In this document: positions 34,782 through 44,144 of the stretch, piece after piece
How positions within the stretch are numbered: the first letter of the stretch is position 1
How the letters are laid out: every line of letters starts with the position of its first letter
NCBI RefSeq assembly: GCF_030269545.1
Contig: NZ_BSTN01000022.1
Location: 39,471-103,470 of the forward strand
Source of the DNA: Actinomadura sp. NBRC 104425
GTDB taxonomy: Bacteria; Actinomycetota; Actinomycetes; Streptosporangiales; Streptosporangiaceae
DNA length: 64,000 nt
Direction: 5' to 3'
The notes under the pieces: model-generated
Databases searched by the model: none
The model's input: only the letters and a program-made list of their open reading frames with translations
Told to the model about the DNA's origin: nothing
Translations under genes and position numbers: made by a program

Positions 34782-35717
34782 ATGCGCAGACGCGTGACCG
34801 TGGTCGGCGAGGTGCTCGTCGACCTGCTCTGGAAGGCGGGCGCCGCGCAGGTGCTGCCGGTGCCCGGCGGCAGCCCGGCGAACGTCGCGGTCGGGCTGCA
34901 CCGCCTCGAACGGCCCGTCACCCTCGTGACGACCTGGGGCGACGACCCGCCCGGCGCGCTGATCGGCGCCCATCTGGACGGCATCGGCGTCGAGGTGCGG
35001 CGCGCGCCGAGCACCGCCGAGCGCAGCACGGTGGCCCTCGCCTACCTCGGCGAGGACGGCTCGGCGAGCTACGAGTTCCTGGCCGCCTGGGATCCGCAGG
35101 AGCTGGGCGTGCCCGCCGACACCGCCGTCCTGCACACCGGCTCGCTGGCGCTGGTGGTCGAGCCCGGCGCGGCCAAGGTGCTGGACGCCTGCCGCCGGGT
35201 GCGCGAGCGGCCGGGCACGGCGGTCGCCGTCGACCTCAACGTGCGGCCCGCCGTCCAGCGCGACCGCGCCGCCTACCGCGCCGTCTGCGACCGGTTCGCC
35301 GAGGCCGCCGACGTCGTCAAGGCCAGCGCCGAGGACCTGGCCTGGCTTTACCCGGGCACACCCGCCGAGCAGGCCGCCCGCGACCTGCTGGCCCGCGGCG
35401 CCCGGCTGGTCGTCGTCACGCTCGGCGCGGACGGCGCGTTCGCGCTCACGGCCGACGCGCAGGTGCGCGTCCCGGCGCCGTCCGTCGAGGTCAGGGACAC
35501 CGTCGGCGCCGGCGACGCCTTCCAGGCCGCCCTGCTGGACGCTCTGGCCTCCGGCGCCGCGACCGGCGACCGGCTCGTGCCGCCATCGGCCGAGGAACTG
35601 ACGGACGTGCTCACCCGCTGCGTCACGGCCGCCGCCATCACCTGCACGCGTGTCGGCGCCGACCCGCCGACCGCCGCCGAACTCCAGGCCGCCGCGCCGT
35701 CCCCGCACGACGAGTAG
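34782..35717 (+). CDS. PfkB-family carbohydrate kinase (fructokinase-like)
   Basis: Protein of 311 residues. It has the PfkB N-terminal motif PVPGGSPANVAVGLHRL and the C-terminal ATP/anion-hole motif DTVGAGDAFQAALLDAL, whose Asp is the catalytic base. The family phosphorylates sugars such as fructose; the exact sugar is not readable. ATG 34782 has GGAGG 6 nt upstream. It diverges from the FAD monooxygenase. No transporter or sugar operon follows. Confidence 0.9.
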   Translation: MRRRVTVVGEVLVDLLWKAGAAQVLPVPGGSPANVAVGLHRLERPVTLVTTWGDDPPGALIGAHLDGIGVEVRRAPSTAERSTVALAYLGEDGSASYEFLAAWDPQELGVPADTAVLHTGSLALVVEPGAAKVLDACRRVRERPGTAVAVDLNVRPAVQRDRAAYRAVCDRFAEAADVVKASAEDLAWLYPGTPAEQAARDLLARGARLVVVTLGADGAFALTADAQVRVPAPSVEVRDTVGAGDAFQAALLDALASGAATGDRLVPPSAEELTDVLTRCVTAAAITCTRVGADPPTAAELQAAAPSPHDE

Positions 35718-35756
35718 GCCCGGGCGGACCGGGTCGGCCTCACGACCGGTCGGCCC

Positions 35757-36219
35757 TCAGTGCAGGAGTCTGCGCACATGGCGCCACCGCAGGCCGTCCC
35801 CCGGTCGCACCTTCACCAGCAACATGCCCCTGTGGAGGAGCGCCTGCCTCCTGACCCGCATGGGCATGACGTCATCGACCCAGGCGAACCTGCGTCCGTC
35901 CGCATGCCGCAGGATCGGCGCCCACTTGCGCATGCGGGGGATCAGCAGCGGCGGGCACCTGGGATCGTCCGGCCGGGCCCGGTAGCTGGGGAAGTCCACG
36001 TACGGTAGCTCGGGGTCCCAGCAACGGCGCGATGTACTCGTTGGGGTGACCTTCCCATGTCGTCGCCCACACCAGGTCGTAGGTCTCGCCGAGCCGGGCG
36101 AGCCATGCGGCGTGCTGCTCCGACACCCGGACCGTCAGTCTCCCAACGGCGTGTTCGGCGAACCTGTGGGCCTCGCACGGGTTCTCGGGGTTGAGCACAC
36201 CGTCCACGTCGAGGTACAG
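35757..36219 (-). pseudogene. HAD-domain protein broken by one frameshift
   Basis: First frame: LYLDVDGVLNPENPCEAHRF (HAD motif I, DxDG), then WLARLGETYDLVWATTWEGH and NEYIAPLLGP. Second frame: LPYVDFPSYRARPDDPRCPP, KWAPILRHADGRRFAWVDDV (HAD motif IV) to the stop at 35757. The join is a run of four G on the plus strand (36012-36015); one base fewer restores one continuous frame. The family resembles the HAD domain of Swiss-army-knife RNA repair proteins. No clear start codon exists; the protein would begin near CTG 36219. A sequencing error in the homopolymer is possible. Confidence 0.65.
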
Positions 36220-36379
36220 CGGAGGACGCGCCGAGGCCCTGCTGCCGGCCGGGGTGCACCGCCGAGTCCCCGCGCCACCCCGCCAACGTACCGGCGGTGC
36301 AGAGGCATCTATGCTGGCGGGTCGGCACCATGCGAACCATGGGGTCGCACCGTGGGTCGATCCGACAAGGAAGCCGCGC

Positions 36380-37135
36380 ATGACTGATCTTCCCGTCCGT
36401 CACTTCCAGGGCCGCGACGGCGTCGACCTGGTGTACCGCGAGGTGGGCGAGGGGCGGCCGCTGGTGCTGATCCACGGCTACTTCTCCACCGCCACGGTCA
36501 ACTGGATCCGCTACGGCCACGCCGCCGAGCTGGCATCGCGCGGCCACCGCGTGATCATGCCGGACCTGCGCGCGCACGGCGACAGCGGCAAGCCGCACGA
36601 CCCCTCCGCCTACCCGCCCGACGTGCTGGCCGACGACGGGTTCGCGCTGCTGGACGCCCTCGGCCTCACCGACTACGACCTCGGCGGCTACTCGCTGGGC
36701 GCGCGCACCGTCGTGCGCATGCTGGCGCGCGGCGCGACCCCCCGCCGCGCGATCGTCGCGGGGATGGGCCTGAACGGCATCGTCAACGCCGGCGGACGCA
36801 GCGCCCACTTCCGGCACGTCCTGACCAATCTGGGCAAGCACGAACGCGGCTCGGCCGCGTGGAAGGCCGAGGCGTTCCTTAAGACGGTCGGCGGCGACCC
36901 CGAGGCGCTGCTGCGCCTCCTGGACTCCTTCGTCGACACCTCCCCCGAGGAGCTGGCCCGCATCACCGTCCCGATGCTCGTGCTGGCGGGCGCCAAGGAC
37001 GACGACAACGGCTCCGCCGAGGCCCTCGCCGACTCCCTCCTGTACGGCGAGTACGCCGAGATTCCCGGCGACCACATGAGCGCTGTCACCAAGCGCGACC
37101 TCGGCACCGCCATCGCCGACTTCCTCGCGGCCTGA
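36380..37135 (+). CDS. Alpha/beta hydrolase
   Basis: Protein of 251 residues of the alpha/beta hydrolase fold: oxyanion motif LVLIHGYFSTATVNW, VIMPDLRAHGDSGKPHD, nucleophile elbow GGYSLGART, acid region LVLAGAKDDDNGSAE and His in IPGDHMSAV. The substrate is unknown; esterase or haloperoxidase-like enzymes share this layout. ATG 36380 follows AAGGAAG with 6-7 nt spacing. It stands alone. Confidence 0.9.
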   Translation: MTDLPVRHFQGRDGVDLVYREVGEGRPLVLIHGYFSTATVNWIRYGHAAELASRGHRVIMPDLRAHGDSGKPHDPSAYPPDVLADDGFALLDALGLTDYDLGGYSLGARTVVRMLARGATPRRAIVAGMGLNGIVNAGGRSAHFRHVLTNLGKHERGSAAWKAEAFLKTVGGDPEALLRLLDSFVDTSPEELARITVPMLVLAGAKDDDNGSAEALADSLLYGEYAEIPGDHMSAVTKRDLGTAIADFLAA

Positions 37136-37188
37136 CCCGCGCGCCGCGGCCGAGTAAAACCGTCGGTGGGCGTGTCTATAGTCGCGGC

Positions 37189-37896
37189 ATGGGCGAGGAA
37201 CAGCAGGCGTGGGACGAGCTGCACGCGGCGGGCTTCCTGCATGCGGCGCGTGAGGCGCACCGGGAGGCGACGCTGGCCGTCTTCGGCTCGCTGAGCCGTT
37301 CGGCGGGGTTCAAGGAGCGCTCGTTCGGCTACGCGTCCTTCGACGTGTTGGAGAGCTGGCTCGACCGGGTGTTCCGCATCGGCCGCCGCCCGGAAGGCGA
37401 CCGTCCGGCGGTGGTGCGCGACAACCTCAACAACTCGCCCGGGTGGCGGTACGGGCGGTACCGCGTGCTGCTCAAACGGCACGAGTTCGGCGCCGTACGG
37501 GCCATCCGCTGGGACCGCGACAGCCCCACCAAGCAGGCCGTGGCGCGGCAGGACTTCCCCGACGACCCGCAGCTCGCTCTCGATCTGGGCATAACCCCCG
37601 TACGCGACACGCCCGAGGTGGTGACGCTCGTCCTCGCGCACAGCGCCACCGAGGAGCCGCTGGAGATGGAGCTGTACCTGGGGCGTCCCCGGCTGAACGC
37701 CGACGGCGGCCCGGCCTGGCACTGGCTGCGGCCGCTCAACGACGACACCCTCGGCCCCGATCCTCGGCGTAAGCTCGTCGAGCCCACCCTGCCGCTGTGG
37801 ACCGACGACGAGGCGGACGCCCCCGTGCGCCTGCGCGAACCGAAGCGGCGGCGGCACGGCACTGCGAGGAGACGGACGAGCACCGAAACGGCCTAG
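37189..37896 (+). CDS. Unknown protein paired with ImmA/IrrE gene
   Basis: Protein of 235 residues that I cannot assign to a family. The first 60 residues are helical (FLHAAREAHREATLAVFGSL). The middle part (NLNNSPGWRYGRYRVLLKRH, AIRWDRDSPTKQAVARQDFP) and VVTLVLAHSATEEPLEMELY look like beta strands. The C-terminus is basic. Its stop codon overlaps the GTG of the XRE-ImmA/IrrE gene by one base, so the two are made together. Such pairs suggest that this protein is the substrate or partner of the peptidase (inference). Confidence 0.72.
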   Translation: MGEEQQAWDELHAAGFLHAAREAHREATLAVFGSLSRSAGFKERSFGYASFDVLESWLDRVFRIGRRPEGDRPAVVRDNLNNSPGWRYGRYRVLLKRHEFGAVRAIRWDRDSPTKQAVARQDFPDDPQLALDLGITPVRDTPEVVTLVLAHSATEEPLEMELYLGRPRLNADGGPAWHWLRPLNDDTLGPDPRRKLVEPTLPLWTDDEADAPVRLREPKRRRHGTARRRTSTETA

Positions 37897-38999
37897 TGAA
37901 CGACCTCACCACCGATGACCGCACGGCCAGGCGGCTCGCCGAGGCGCGGCGGCTGTTCGACTGCGAACGGCTGACCCTGGCGCGCCGGCTGCGCGGGCTG
38001 CGCAAGAACCAGCTCGCCCAGGCAGTCGGCACCACCCCGGCCGCCATCGGCCGCTACGAGGGCGGCGTGCACACGCCGTCCGAGGGCACGCTGTCGCGGC
38101 TGGCGATCGCGCTCGGCGTGCCGGTGGAGTTCTTCCACGCCGGACGCAGCCCCGTCACGCTCGACACCGCGCACGCCCACTTCCGGTCCCTGCGCTCGGC
38201 CACGCAGATCGAGCGCGACCAGGCCCTGGCCTTCGGGCGGATCGCCGCCGACATCGTCGCCGCCCTCGAGGAACTGGTGGAGTTTCCGCCCGCCGACCTG
38301 CCCGAGTACCCGGTGCCGCCGGACGAGATCGCCGGCCCCGGCCCGGTGGAGGCGGCGCGCCTGGCCCGCAAGGCGCTGCTGGACGTGCCCGGCCCCGTCC
38401 CGCACGTCGTCCGGCTGCTGGAGCGGCACGGCGTGATCGTGCTGATCCTGCCGCCGTCCACCGAGCGGGTCGACGCGTTCAGCATCGGCGCCCACCCGCG
38501 TCCGATGGTGCTGTTCAACCCGGCCAAGGGCGACTACTGGCGCAACCGCTTCGACGGCGCCCACGAACTCGGCCATCTGGTCATGCACGCCGACGCCGAA
38601 CCCGGCAGCAAGGTCATCGAGGACCAGGCGCACCGCTTCGCCGCCGAGTTCCTCATGCCCGAAGAGGACATCGCCGACCAGCTTCCGCGCACCGCCGACT
38701 GGGACCGCCTGGCCGACCTCAGGGCCGTCTGGGGCGTCAGCATGGCCGCCCTGCTGTTCCGCGCCCGCACGCTGGGCATCATGACCGAGACCGCGTACCG
38801 CAACGCGATGAGCGCCATGAGCCGACGGGGCTGGCGCCGCCGGGAACCCGGCCCCGCCCACCCACTGGAAGGCCCCACCATGCTCACCCGCGCCGTGGAA
38901 CTGACCGGCGAGGCGGGCATCGACCGCGACCAACTGGCCGAACGCGCCCACGTCACCCGCGCCGACCTCGACCTCCTCGTCCCCACGCGCTCCCGCTAG
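37896..38999 (+). CDS. XRE regulator fused to ImmA/IrrE metallopeptidase
   Basis: Protein of 367 residues. XRE helix-turn-helix at about 25-85 (RLRGLRKNQLAQAVGTTPAA, IGRYEGGVHTPSEGTLSRLA), then an ImmA/IrrE peptidase domain (about 190-300) with the zinc motif HELGH in FDGAHELGHLVMHAD and the downstream Glu in RFAAEFLMPEEDI. Related proteins cleave a repressor to induce prophage, ICE or stress genes. The final 50 residues carry a second helix-turn-helix-like stretch (DRDQLAERAHVTRADLDLL). GTG 37896 overlaps the previous stop (TAGTG). Confidence 0.88.
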   Translation: MNDLTTDDRTARRLAEARRLFDCERLTLARRLRGLRKNQLAQAVGTTPAAIGRYEGGVHTPSEGTLSRLAIALGVPVEFFHAGRSPVTLDTAHAHFRSLRSATQIERDQALAFGRIAADIVAALEELVEFPPADLPEYPVPPDEIAGPGPVEAARLARKALLDVPGPVPHVVRLLERHGVIVLILPPSTERVDAFSIGAHPRPMVLFNPAKGDYWRNRFDGAHELGHLVMHADAEPGSKVIEDQAHRFAAEFLMPEEDIADQLPRTADWDRLADLRAVWGVSMAALLFRARTLGIMTETAYRNAMSAMSRRGWRRREPGPAHPLEGPTMLTRAVELTGEAGIDRDQLAERAHVTRADLDLLVPTRSR

Positions 39000-39080
39000 T
39001 CGCTCTCCCGCCCGCGCACCGGGCTCGGCGTACCTGTCAGCCTCGACGAGATCGCGCCACCGCGCGGCCCGGGCTGTTGC

Positions 39081-39143
39081 ACAGCCCGGGGCACCACACA
39101 GCCCCAGCCACCGCACAGCCCCGGCCACCGCACAGCCCCAGCC
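39081..39143. repeat. 17-bp tandem repeat, about 3.7 copies
   Basis: Unit ACAGCCCCAGCCACCGC, clear at 39098-39114, 39115-39131 and partly 39132-39143, with a diverged copy at 39081-39097. It sits in the gap between the ImmA/IrrE gene and the hydrolase. Confidence 0.75.
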
Positions 39144-39199
39144 TCATATCGAACGTTTGTTGTAATTGCATCGGACACCGTTCAACGGAGAGGGGTGTG

Positions 39200-40010
39200 A
39201 TGACGGACATCCATGTGACCGTGTGGGACGACAGCGACGGTTCGGCGCGCGCGGCGGCCATCTTCGCGCACGGCGTGATGACGTGGGGCACCGACGACCG
39301 GTACGGGTTCGGGGCGCAGCGGCCGCTGGCGGACGCCTACCGGCTGCTGATGGTCGACCGGCGCGGGCACGGCGCCAGCCCGGACATCGACCGCACGGAC
39401 TACGAGGTGGACGCCGACGACATCGTCGGCCTGCTGACGGGCGTCCCCGGCGGCGCGCACCTGGTGGGGCACTCCTACGGCGGGGTGGCCGTGATGCTCG
39501 CCGCGGCCCGCCGTCCGGACCTGGTGCGCTCGCTGACGCTCATCCAGCCCGGGGCCCTGCGCCCGGCGGCCGACCATCCGGTCGTGGCGGAGGCGCTACA
39601 CCGCAGCCGCCAGGCCACCGCGGAACTCCCCCCGGACCTGTCGCCGGAAGAGTATCTGCGCATGTCCACCGAGGGGCTCGGCCTGCCCATGCCCGAGCCG
39701 ACCCCCGAGCGGCTGCGGGCCGTGAAGGCGGCGATGCGCGAAACGCCCCTGCTGGGACGCCGAGGTGCCCCTCCAGCCGCTGGCGGACGCCCCGTGGCCC
39801 ACTCTGATCATCACGGGCACGCGGGAGGGCGCCCCCGAGGCCTATCGCCGGTACGCGGGCGAGCCGCTGCTGGCCGCCGCCGACTTCATCGCCGACCGGA
39901 TCGGGGCCGAACGCCTGCGCGTCCCCGGGTTCTATCCGCACACCGAGCAGCCGACGCTCGTCAACGACGCGCTGCGGGACCTGTGGCGGCGCGCCGACGC
40001 CGCGGCATAG
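39200..40010 (+). pseudogene. Alpha/beta hydrolase broken by one frameshift
   Basis: First frame from ATG 39200 (GGAGAGGGG upstream): FAHGVMTWGTDDRYGFGAQR, MVDRRGHGASPDIDRTDYEV, nucleophile elbow VGHSYGG, to AAMRETPLLG. The frame then shifts near 39752-39757 and continues PLQPLADAPWPTLIITGTRE, YRRYAGEPLLAAADFIADRI and HTEQPTLVNDALRDLWRR to TAG 40010. One base removed would restore a normal hydrolase of about 269 residues with Ser, Asp and His (FYPHTEQP). This may be a recent mutation or a sequencing error. Confidence 0.75.
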
Positions 40011-40280
40011 CCGAGAACAGGACGAACGCCCACCGCACCGGCCATGCGCCGACGACCTGGGGGTCGACGGAAAGACCGCCGGCCTTCCGGACGCGATGCG
40101 GTGGGCAAGCCCCGCGGGATAGGAATCCGCCGATCGGATGTCCGCTTACCGAACGACGGGAGACACGGCACCCCGACGAGACCACTTGATTACTGTACGC
40201 GATGATCGCATTACCCAGGGAGGTTCTCGGCGATCCTCCGCTTGGCATTCCCGGCGCACGGCACCGGGTGCGTCCGGGAG

Positions 40281-41252
40281 TCAGCTCACCCAGGCCAGCA
40301 GAGGATCGCACCGGGACGGATCGCGCAGGCGCGCCAGCGCCCCCTTCTCCAGCTGGCGGACGCGTTCGCGGGTGAGGCCGATCCGGTCGGCGATGTCCTG
40401 AAGGGTGTGCGGACGGCCGTCCTGCAGCCCGTACCGCAGGGTCAGGATCAGGGCCTCGCGCGGCGGCAGCTCGCCCACCAGGGCGCGCAGCTCCTGCGCG
40501 AGGTTCTCGAACTCCAGCATCTCCGACGCCGGAACGGTGGTCGCGTCGGGGATCAGGTCGCCGACGCGGGTCTCGCCGTCCTCGCCGACCATGGTGTCGA
40601 GGCTGAGGGTCTCGCGCGCGGCCTGACGCAGGTCGACGACCCGGTCGACGGGCTGGCCTGCGGCGGCGGCCACCGCCTCGGCGGTCGGTTCACGGCCCGC
40701 CGTCTCCAGGTGGCGCTCGATGCGCGCCAGCCGGGTCAGCTCCTCCAGGACGTGGGCGGGAAGGCGGACGGTGCGGGCCTTGTCGGCCAGCCCGCGGCCA
40801 ATGGCCTGCCGGATCCACCACATCGAGTAGGTGGAGAACTTGTATCCCTTGGCGTAGTCGAACTTCTCGACGGCGTGGATCAGCCCGAGGTTGCCCTCTT
40901 GGATCACGTCGAGCATCGGCAGCCCGCGGCCGGCGTACTTCTTGGCGGCCGACACCACGAGCCGCAGATTGGCCCTGATCATGTGGTCTTTGGCCAGTCG
41001 GCCGTCCCGGGCGAGCGCCTCCAGCTCCCCGCGCGTGGCGTCGACCGTGCGCGGCGCGCGCCCCGCGTCGAGCAGGTGGCGGGCGTACAGCCCGGCCTCG
41101 ATCCGCTTGGACAGCTCAACCTCCTGCTCGGCGGTCAGCAGCTCCGTCGCGCCGATCTGCGACAGGTACTGTCCCAGCAGGTCCCGCTCCTCGTCGGGGC
41201 CTGACGGCTCGTAACGCGGATAATCCTGGTAGGTGCGGGCCACCCTGCTCAC
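40281..41252 (-). CDS. Group 2 sigma-70 RNA polymerase sigma factor
   Basis: Protein of 323 residues. Region 1.2 (LLGQYLSQIGATELLTAEQE), regions 2.1-2.4 (LRLVVSAAKKYAGRGLPMLD, FDYAKGYKFSTYSMWWIRQA), region 3 (LPAHVLEELTRLARIERHLE) and region 4 (LTLRYGLQDGRPHTLQDIAD, LTRERVRQLEKGALARLRD) are all present. This is the non-essential, HrdB-related class without the long N-terminal extension. The start is GTG 41252, with a weak ribosome site. No anti-sigma gene is next to it. Confidence 0.92.
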   Translation of the reverse strand: MSRVARTYQDYPRYEPSGPDEERDLLGQYLSQIGATELLTAEQEVELSKRIEAGLYARHLLDAGRAPRTVDATRGELEALARDGRLAKDHMIRANLRLVVSAAKKYAGRGLPMLDVIQEGNLGLIHAVEKFDYAKGYKFSTYSMWWIRQAIGRGLADKARTVRLPAHVLEELTRLARIERHLETAGREPTAEAVAAAAGQPVDRVVDLRQAARETLSLDTMVGEDGETRVGDLIPDATTVPASEMLEFENLAQELRALVGELPPREALILTLRYGLQDGRPHTLQDIADRIGLTRERVRQLEKGALARLRDPSRCDPLLAWVS

Positions 41253-41474
41253 CCTCGGTCGTGGCGACGGCGTCCGGACGAGGCTCGGTAAGGCTCGGTC
41301 GAGGCGCCGACGGTGATGTTCCCGGCGCAGAACACCGCCTCGCGGGTCTGCTCGCGGAGCTGGGTCTCGTCGGCTTCCATCCTCATGCGAACCATGGGCG
41401 TCCCCTCGGCTCGACCGCCTTTTCCGGAAGGCGCTTTAAATACCCGCAGGGCGCATCCCAAACACGGGGAATTC

Positions 41475-42230
41475 TCAGCCCGGTGTGCAGGCGGCTCCGT
41501 TGAAGGTGCAGGAGTACGGGGCCAGCGGCTCGCCGTTGCCCTGGAAGTAGATCGTCGTGCTGCCGCCCCGGGGCAGCACCCCGCCGCTCACCATGATCGT
41601 GCTCCCGTGGCGGTGCCACGCCTGCGGCCACAGCGCCGTCAGCTTCCTGGGCGGATAGCTGAACGTCAGCCGCCACGACGGCAGGTCGGAACCGCTGCCG
41701 TTGGTGACGACGTAGGCGCCGTGGAAGGTGCCCCGCCAGTCGTTGACGGTCGAGTACCTGATCGTGACGCGCCCGTTCGTCCGGGACGGCTGGGACGGGG
41801 ACGGCGAGGCGGTCCGGCTCCGCGTCGCCCGCGGCGCGGCGGAGGCGGAGGCGGGCGAGGCCGAGACCGAGGACCGGGACGGGGACGCCGACGGTGACGC
41901 GGACGCGGAGGGCGACGGCGTCGGGCTCGGCTCGCTCTCGTCATCGCGCCCCGTCGGCCCTTCGCTCGCCTGCGGGACGGTCGGCGGCTCGTCGGCGCAC
42001 GCGGTCGGCTCGCATTCCGCAGCGGCCTGCGGAACGCGTTCGTCGTCGCCGCCGAAGAGCATGTTCATCACCAGGATCGTGACGACGAAGGTGACCAGCC
42101 CTACCCCGCCGGCCGCCCACGCGACCCAGGACGGGCGGTAGCCGCGCACGCTCGCCAGCAACCCCGCCTTGGGCCGCCGCCGCGTTCCCCCTTTGCGGCG
42201 CCCCGCCGATCCTGCCCTGCGTTCTGCCAT
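41475..42230 (-). CDS. Membrane-anchored CBM2 (cellulose-binding) protein
   Basis: Protein of 251 residues. A basic N-terminus is followed by one membrane segment (WVAWAAGGVGLVTFVVTILV, about 36-60), an acidic/Pro part, a Ser-Ala-Pro linker (about 100-145) and a C-terminal CBM2-like domain (about 150-251; VTNGSGSDLPSWRLTFSYPP, SGGVLPRGGSTTIYFQGNGE, paired Cys at SCTF and ACTP). No catalytic domain is present. It likely displays a carbohydrate-binding module on the cell surface. ATG 42230 follows AGGGA at 5 nt. Confidence 0.85.
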   Translation of the reverse strand: MAERRAGSAGRRKGGTRRRPKAGLLASVRGYRPSWVAWAAGGVGLVTFVVTILVMNMLFGGDDERVPQAAAECEPTACADEPPTVPQASEGPTGRDDESEPSPTPSPSASASPSASPSRSSVSASPASASAAPRATRSRTASPSPSQPSRTNGRVTIRYSTVNDWRGTFHGAYVVTNGSGSDLPSWRLTFSYPPRKLTALWPQAWHRHGSTIMVSGGVLPRGGSTTIYFQGNGEPLAPYSCTFNGAACTPG

Positions 42231-42791
42231 GGCGTCCCTTCCGGTCGTACCAAGAAGGCCACCGAGCGCCGTCCCGCACCCGGGGAACACCGTCCCCGCG
42301 CCCCGCCCAGGCACAATGCCGCGAGAATCCTAATGGACGGAGCAGTCGCGGAATGGCCAGAACGCGCCTGTTCCCGCCGGCCGGTTGCGTCTGCGCACCA
42401 AAAATCAACCCATCGCGAAGGAAAGAACACGTTACGTAGAAGCGCCGCCGGTTCCGCGATGTCGCGCCACCCTAGAAAGGACGGCGCGGCAATCCGCGGA
42501 CCCGTCGCGGAAAACACATTCCGCCACGCCTCGCGCACACGCGGCGACTTCGTCGCTCATCCTGCAAAGAACGCCGGGCCGCCGCCGCACCCGGCACGAC
42601 TCCGCAGGTCATCGCCGTGCAGGCAGGGGCGGCCGAGGCGCTGAAATCCGACGGCGAACTGTTGTGAAACAGCCACGTCAGGGCTGTGAGCGCTTAATCG
42701 TGTGGTGGTCATGTCGGCATGGACCGGAGCACGTCCGGAAGGGCGTAGCGCCGTCCCGGACGTGACCATGCAGCGGGCCGGGGCGAGCCGC
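42231..42791. other. Intergenic region upstream of the CBM2 gene
   Basis: About 560 bp. It should hold the CBM2 gene promoter. No frame carries a family motif and no repeat or RNA is apparent. Confidence 0.4.
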
Positions 42792-43004
42792 TCATCGCGG
42801 TTCGGCGGCGCCGTTCTTGATGTTGCGGAGGAGGGCACGCCACTGCGCCGGTTCCAGGACGAGCATGCCGCCGGAACCGTCACGCGAATCCCTGACGTAC
42901 ACGCGACCTTCGTGCGCCGCCACCTCGACGCACTCGTCCCCCTCCCGGCTCGCGCCGCTCTTGCGCCAGGCAAGCCGGCTCCTCGTCGACGGACGGTCGG
43001 CCAT
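42792..43004 (-). CDS. DUF397 protein
   Basis: Protein of 70 residues with the DUF397 pattern AWRKSGASREGDECVEVAAH, RVYVRDSRDGSGGMLVL and WRALLRNIKNG. ATG 43004 has AGAGGGG at good distance; a longer frame from 43046 lacks one. It lies 267 bp downstream of an XRE-DUF5753 gene on the same strand and is its probable partner, although the gap is wider than usual. Confidence 0.85.
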   Translation of the reverse strand: MADRPSTRSRLAWRKSGASREGDECVEVAAHEGRVYVRDSRDGSGGMLVLEPAQWRALLRNIKNGAAEPR

Positions 43005-43271
43005 CCAGCACCCCTCTGTGAAAGTCGCCGGCGGGGCCTGTCGCACGAGTCATCCGGACAAGAGCACCCACCGGCCCCTAGCAGGGCATGACAAACCACG
43101 ACCTTGTGGAAAATTTCCCGGACATGAGTGTAAACGGTTTCAGTTATCCCGCCTACACCGGGATCACAAGATCACGTGATGTCGCTATGACGCCCACTCG
43201 GCCTTGGGGTGTCGGTACGGCGGTCACCTCCGTGTTCGTCGAGGTCGGGGGTGCCGAAGCGGCATCCTTGG

Positions 43272-44144
43272 TCAGCTCATGAGGTCCTCGGCGGCCTGCC
43301 GGATCAGCTCGATGGACTCGCTCGCCGGCAGCGCCTCCTCCAGCAGCACCTCGAAGTTGTCGCGGTACTCGGCGATGCGCGGCTCGTCGCCGGTGATCAT
43401 CACGCTGGTGCCCGGCCGGCCCTCCAGATACAGCACGTCGCCGAGGCCGCCTTCGAACTCCAGGAGCGTGAACGGCCCGTAGATGCCCAGGTGGGCACCG
43501 CGCGAGAAGGGGATCACGCGGACGGTCAGCAGGTCGCTGCGCTCGACGGAGTCGGCGATGTGCCGCAGCTGGTTCGGCATGATCATCGGGTCGCTCTCGA
43601 CGCCGAAATGCCGGCGGATCACGGCCTCGTCGACGATGTAGTACTGCCGGGGCGGGTTCTCGCGCCGGGCCAGTTCCTCCTGGCGCTGCATCCGCAGCTT
43701 GACGGCGAGCGCCCGGCTCGTGGGGTTGACCATGCCGGTGGCGAGCACCTCGGCGTATTCGCGGGTCTGCAGCAGGCCGGGCACCACCGTGCCGTGGAAG
43801 CTGCGGATGAAGGACGCCCCCGCGGCGTAGCCGACGAAGTTGAGGAAGGTGTCGTCCAGCTCGTTCTTGTAGGCGTTCCACCAGGCGGGTTCGCGGGCGC
43901 CGCGGGCCAGGGCCTGCAGCTTCTCCTGCCGGCTCTCGGACGTGACGTCGTAGACCATCAGCAGGGCCTGCAGGTCGGTCCGGGTGATGGCGTTCTTCCC
44001 GCCCTCGATCCTGATGACCTTGGACGGAGACCATTCCAGAGCCCGTGCCACCTGCTCCTGCGTCATTCCCTTCTCTTTTCGGAGCCTGACGAGCTCACTA
44101 CGCAGCAGCGCGCTCTGTACAACCGGGCCCTGATCACTAGCCAT
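43272..44144 (-). CDS. XRE-type HTH regulator with DUF5753 (Scr1 type)
   Basis: Protein of 290 residues: HTH at about 12-70 (SELVRLRKEKGMTQEQVARA, LEWSPSKVIRIEGGKNAITR), then DUF5753 (RSFHGTVVPGLLQTREYAEV, YIVDEAVIRRHFGV, VRVIPFSRGAHLGIYGPFTL, DVLYLEGRPGTSVMITGDEP). ATG 44144. The DUF397 gene downstream is its likely partner. Divergent from the cNMP-binding/cyclase gene, with a long shared upstream region. Confidence 0.88.
   Translation of the reverse strand: MASDQGPVVQSALLRSELVRLRKEKGMTQEQVARALEWSPSKVIRIEGGKNAITRTDLQALLMVYDVTSESRQEKLQALARGAREPAWWNAYKNELDDTFLNFVGYAAGASFIRSFHGTVVPGLLQTREYAEVLATGMVNPTSRALAVKLRMQRQEELARRENPPRQYYIVDEAVIRRHFGVESDPMIMPNQLRHIADSVERSDLLTVRVIPFSRGAHLGIYGPFTLLEFEGGLGDVLYLEGRPGTSVMITGDEPRIAEYRDNFEVLLEEALPASESIELIRQAAEDLMS

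Noticed and set aside
35942..37075. Long minus-strand frame opposite the alpha/beta hydrolase
   Set aside because: Val/Gly/Ala-rich antisense shadow of the real gene with no motifs.
39081..39143. Possible CRISPR array
   Set aside because: The repeats are directly adjacent with no spacers and there are no cas genes; a simple tandem repeat.
43088..43282. Small plus-strand frame between DUF397 and the XRE gene, and a minus-strand frame with GRVGVIATSRDLVIPV
   Set aside because: Both are short, with weak starts and no recognised family; a peptide gene is possible but unsupported.
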